From a virus: a stretch of 45,182 nt of DNA. Shown here piece after piece: positions 19,801-25,800 of the stretch. Position 1 is the first letter of the stretch; every line of letters begins with the position of its first letter. The notes below the pieces were generated by a model, which was not told the DNA's origin, did no database searches, and saw only the letters and a program-made list of their open reading frames with translations. The position numbers were made by a program, and so were the translations under genes. The DNA lies in the IMG/VR virus record IMGVR_UViG_3300004448_000031, positions 1 to 45,182 of that record; one strand, 5' to 3'.

Positions 19801-22800
19801 GATAATGAAGATCTTTCTGTAAGAAAACTTTCATTAACTAATGAATTCGGAAATGGATTCTTTAGCGTTGGACAAACTATTCGTACTAGAGACACTAAAG
19901 CAGAAGTTATTGGATTTAATCAAGCACAAAGTTTGGTTTACCTTGGTAAAGTTGGTAATAGTTTAACGTCTGGAACAGATGCTCATACAGTCAACTTTAA
20001 TGCTGGTGCTCAAATCAATACTTACAATAAAAAGTATGGTTCTGGTTCTCTTGCTCTGTCTAAAGGAACTGATGTTCATGCATTTGTAAGTGGAACTGCA
20101 GATTCTATTTCTGATGGGTCTCTTACATATACTGCAGCTACAGGAACAACATATGACCCATTTACTGGAGTCTTATTGTTAGAGATTGGTTCGCACGCAC
20201 TTACCACGTCGGATACAGTAACTATTACCGATAATACACTTACATTCACTTGTGGGTCTGATAATAATACTAATAATTACACATATCCTCGTTCTAGTGA
20301 TCCTGCCTCTGGTAGTGCTCGTGCTATTAGTGCAGTTACCGCTACCACAATTACAGTTAATGTAGGCGCAATTCCTATTGATGAATATCTAGATATTGCA
20401 ACATCATCTAATTTTGGTTTTGGTACAGGTGAGTTCACTGTTGAATGTTACATCAAAACAACTACCATTGCTGCAGGAACAAAAGTTATTTGCGACTTTA
20501 GGTCTGCGGTTGGTGATGCTGCAGCACAGTTGGTTCTTAATGGCAATACTATTCAGTACAATAGAACTAATGGTGGAATCACTATCAATGGCACTACAAC
20601 GCTCCTAGTAGACACTTGGTATCATGTTGCAGTCTCTAGAACTGCAGGTGTTGTTAGACTGTATTTGGATGGTGTACAGCAAGGTACAGACACCGCTGAT
20701 GTCACCAATTATGGAACAACTAGACCTTTGTATATTGGTTCTGATTACACTGGTAGTAATAATTTTGCTGGATACATTGACGAATTCAGAGTTTCCAATA
20801 TTGGTCGCTATGCTACTGCCTTTACTCCACGTAATGGCATGTTCCAAGGTGATACAAATACAAAACTATTACTTCACTTTGACGAATCTCAGGGAGCAAC
20901 ATCTGTCCAAGACTGGTCTGGTACTGAAGACTTTACTAAGGGTGAATTCTTTAACAATGATGCAATTAAAGCAACCACAGATGCTAACGGTAGTGCAGTA
21001 GTTGCTGGATTTACTGGAAATTCTCACAGATACTTGGATGCTGCAACTTTATTAGAGAAGAATAAAAACTTCATTGCTAAAGAAACAGTTTACCTCCTAA
21101 CCCAACAGTATCCTTCTCTAACAATTCCAGGTGGTAATGTAAATTGTGAAGATGACATTGAGGATATCGTTCAATCTATTGTTGAAGATCTTCGTAACGG
21201 TTCAAATAATCATATTTGGGATGCTGCAGCACTTTATGTTGACAGGACAGACCTTAATGCTATAACACTCAACCACGTTGAGACTGAAATTGACGAAACT
21301 GTATGGGCATACAATAAAGTTGGAGATATTATTCCATATATTGTCAATAATGTTCTTTGGAGTGTATCTGGTTCTCATGGAGTATCACAATTTACTGATA
21401 CTACTCTCACAGATTCTGATAATACTGTATACTCGCAATTCACTCCTACAGGAGCAACATACGATTCTGCAACGGGCGAAATGGTTCTGACCATTGGTAG
21501 TCATACTTTAACCACTTCGGACCAGATTTCTATTGCTGCAGGAGGTCTTACTTTTACATGCAGTTCTGATAATAATGAAACTCAACATTCATATCCTAGA
21601 ATTGATGACCCCTTCTACAATAAAGTTCTTGCTATTACTGCAGTAGCTGCTACTACAATTACAGTTAATGTTGGTATTTCTCCTGAGGGTCAAAGATATA
21701 CTCATGTATTTGTTTCTGCTTCTTCCAATTCTATTAGTAAGTTAAATTATACTACAGGAGATTGTGCTGATGTTAAGACTACGGCAGATAATTTGCTTGA
21801 TATCGTAATTGATACCTTAACTAACGCTAATCTTGCTACCCCAGTCGATCACCTAGGAACAATCACTAGAGTTGCTCCTACTGTTGAATTTATTGGTGCT
21901 ACAGTAGATGAATACTTAGAAGTTCCCTTTGATGGCGATTATGTCCTCAATGATAGCGACACTCTCTATACTAATAAAATTGATGAATCTACACAATATA
22001 GATTCCGTGATGCTGCAAATCTTATTCGTTACAATAGGACAGCAATTGTTGATAAAGCAGCAGCAGATATGATTTCTAGATATCCAGACCTTTCTCTGGA
22101 TATGCCAAGAAACACTGATGGTAGTGGTTCTGGAACTGAAAGATGTAAGCAAGACCTTGGATTAATTCTTGATGGTATTGCTGGCGATATTGAAAATGGT
22201 GGTAATAAAAAGACACTTACTGCTGGCAAGTTCTACCTAGGTAATAATAATGAAATTCAGCATGTTAGATTGCAGTTATTCCAATCAGTTTATGCTCATG
22301 AGCGTCTAGGTTTCTATTCCAAACAAGCAATTACTGGTGACTTAACTTCTGCAAATACTACCGCATTAATTATTGGTGATTGGGGTATTACAAATGATGC
22401 AGGTGATTGTGCAAATGTTCAATCTGCAATTGATACTTTAGTTACTCAGATAAATGATCTTATTGCTCCTACTGGTGCTGATTTTGCAACTGCAGCAGAT
22501 AGATTATACTTCAACAAAGAATATATTGCTTCTGAAGCAACAGGACTCACCGATGCCGAGTTTACTTATATCTTAAATGGTATTACATATAGAGCATTCG
22601 ATTATCCTGGTGTTGGAACTGCAGGTAAAACAAAATGTGAGAGAGATCTCAAACTCATTCTCCTCAGTGCTATTTCCGACCTTCAAACTGGTGGTACTAA
22701 TAGTACAATTGAAGCAATTGAATTGTACTTGACTGCAAATCTTTCTATTGACCATATCGAAGAGCAGTTAACATCTACAATTTTTGCAATTGAGAGATTG

Positions 22801-25800
22801 AGAGCACTTGGCATTTCCGCTATAGAAAATGTTCTTTATAATGCTGGAACCGTAGTATCTGCTGGGCAGTATGCTGCAGTACATACATCCGAATCTGCAT
22901 ATCGTGATGCAATATCTGTCACTGACATTGAACCAGTTAAAGCAAAGTTTGGTGAGTTAATTGATATTGCAGTCAAAATTCTTTCTCCTGCAGGTATCAA
23001 AGGTAGATATGCTGCTCAACAGATTCTATTCAATAAAAATTACTACAAGACAGAACTTGCGTTAACAATTAACAGTGAGTTTGGAGTAGGCACTTGGGTT
23101 TATGATGATTATGTTGATGGAATTATCGACAATCTCTCTCATGATTTTGTAATTACCGATGTTACTTCTGCTAATACTCAGCAATCAAGAAGAATTTCTG
23201 TTACCAAACAGGGTGTTATCAGTGAACTGCAGTTTACTTCAGGTGCTGGTTATAGAACCACTCCTACAGTTACAGTCCCTGCACCTGTATCTGGTGGAGT
23301 TACAGCAACAGCAACAGCGGTATTAGAGGAATCTGGTTTAATTGATACTATCACTATTAATACTGGTGGTTCTGGATTTGATATGCCTCCAGTTGTTACC
23401 ATGACTGGATCTAATGTTCCTAATGATGGTATTACTGCAACTATTTCGGGAGGTGTTGTTGATTCTCTTACCTATGATGGTCGAGTATTCGATGCTGATG
23501 ATTTTATTGGATTTGGTAGTGGTACTGAAGTTACCGATAGTGGTTCTGCTATTGGTAGTGTTGGCGGATTTAAGACTGGAGTCAGACATATTAAGTTTGG
23601 TGCTGCAAGTGGTACTCGTGAAGCAACAGTATCTGATACTAATACCGAAAACTTAGACACTATCAGAGTATATGTCATTGCTGGTACTGGTTCTAATGGT
23701 GCTTCTGCACCTGGTGATAATGAAGACTTGAAGTTCCAATATTCTACTAACCAGGGTGGTACTTGGACTGATGCTGCAACCTTGATTTACGGCGGTTCTA
23801 ATGGTGGTGCAGCAAACTACACTAATTTCTCCACACTAACTCCAGTTACTGTAGCAGTTCCTGTTGCTGCAAAAACTGAGGCAACACGATTTAGAATCAT
23901 TCAACCAACTTATACTGATGGATTCTTATATGATCACTATGCTGTTACTAGACTTGGTTTAGCAAGCAATAGTAAGAAATTTGAAGGTACAGTAACTCTT
24001 AGTTTCGCTAATTCCCCTTCTGATTCTGGAACAACTGTCGATCCCACAGCAACATTTAGCACTTTAAGAGCACTTGAAAATATCATTATTACCGAACGTG
24101 GTAGAGGATATGTTCCTGCAACTCCTCCAACTGTTACGATTAGTGGCGGTAATCCTGATACTGCAGCAACGATCACAAACGTTAACGTTGTTCTTGATAC
24201 TGCAAGATTTGCTAAAGGAGAAACTGTTACTTCTAGTGGTGGTGGAACCGCAACTGTCTTAGAGGATGTTGAATCAGTAATCTTTATTGGAAGTATTACA
24301 GGCACACTATTTGCTGATGCAGATACTTTAACTGGAGGCACTAGTGGAACGGTTGCTGACATCAACGCTAGTGGAGTTGGTGCTGAGTTTGATTATTATA
24401 CTAATGTTGGTAATATTCAGACATTTGCTGATGCTAGATTGATTACTTCTCCAATTGAAGGAGAATTCTCAACTACAAACCTGTTTACTAATCCTGAAGC
24501 ATTCCAAGTTAACTGGGGTCAGACTAGAACAACATATGCTGCTAATACTGCGGTATCACCAGATGGCACACTTACTGCAGATAAACTAAGAGCAACTGCT
24601 GATAATGATACTCATATAACCTTTAGAGATTATGCGCTATCTTCTTCCAATACATTCGATGATGGAAGTCTCACATTTGATAATGCATCCAACTCTTTTG
24701 ACGAAGGTTCCTTTAGTGAAGGCGAATCACAAACTTATACAATATCTACCTTCATTAAGAAGGGTGAATATGAAAATGTCAGATATGACGTAACATTAGA
24801 TATCGGAACTGCTGGTCAGCAGAGATTATTCTTTGATATCGATCTTAACAATGGTGATATTGGTTCTATCTTCCAACCTGAGGGTGGAATCATTGTTAAA
24901 AACAGAGAACTATTAACTGTTAAAGAAATTACAGTTAATACCAGAACTGCTATGACAGGAACTTATACAGGAGTTACTGGTTCATCAATTGGTGGATTGG
25001 GTGGTGTATTTGATATTGTTATTGACCATGAGAACGCACCGAATACTGCAGTAATTACCATTACTGATGGCGGTTCCGAATGGATTCTGGATTCTGAAAT
25101 ACTGATTGATGGTGTTAGTATTGGTGGCGTATCAGGTCAAGATAATTTGACATTCCAGGTTGCTACTACAGAACCTACAGGTGTGTCGGTTATTCCTTAT
25201 GGTAATGGGTGGTTTAGAGTTTATGCAACTATTGAATTCTCATTCGGATTTAGTAGTATCAGAAATCAAATTATCATGCGAGGTCCTACTAATAACCCCA
25301 CATTTGCAGGAAATGGTAATGACGGCATTTATCTTTGGGGTGCTAAACTCAATAAGGGATCATTTGATGCGTATACATCTGTTGGTGGCGAGGTATTCTA
25401 TTCTAATTCAGAATATAACGCTAAGAGATATACTTTAGAAGTCCTAGAATCATATCTAGAATCTGCACTTGACGGAACCTTAACTTCTCCAGCACCACAA
25501 TCAACATTCTTGGCATTTGATAATGCTACTTGGAGAGCGGGATATGAAACCGACCCATTCTTAAGAATTGCTAGAGAAAATATAGACTTCTTCAGACAGC
25601 AATTAGATAATGCAACATATTATGTTAGTATCACTCAAAACAGTGGTATTGTAGTTCCATCTAAGGAATATGGCATTACATACGTTCCTCCTGGAATTTC
25701 TGGTGGTCTTGGTAGAGCAGACTTCTTCTATGGTTTGTATAGTGATACCAATGCTGAAATTAAGAGAGTCAATGTAAATGAGGCGAAAATCGCTAAAGTT

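Noticed and set aside
23937-24365. 142-codon - strand frame (Val/Pro/Ser-rich)
   Set aside because: It is again a mirror of beta-repeat coding sequence on the + strand and matches no family I know.
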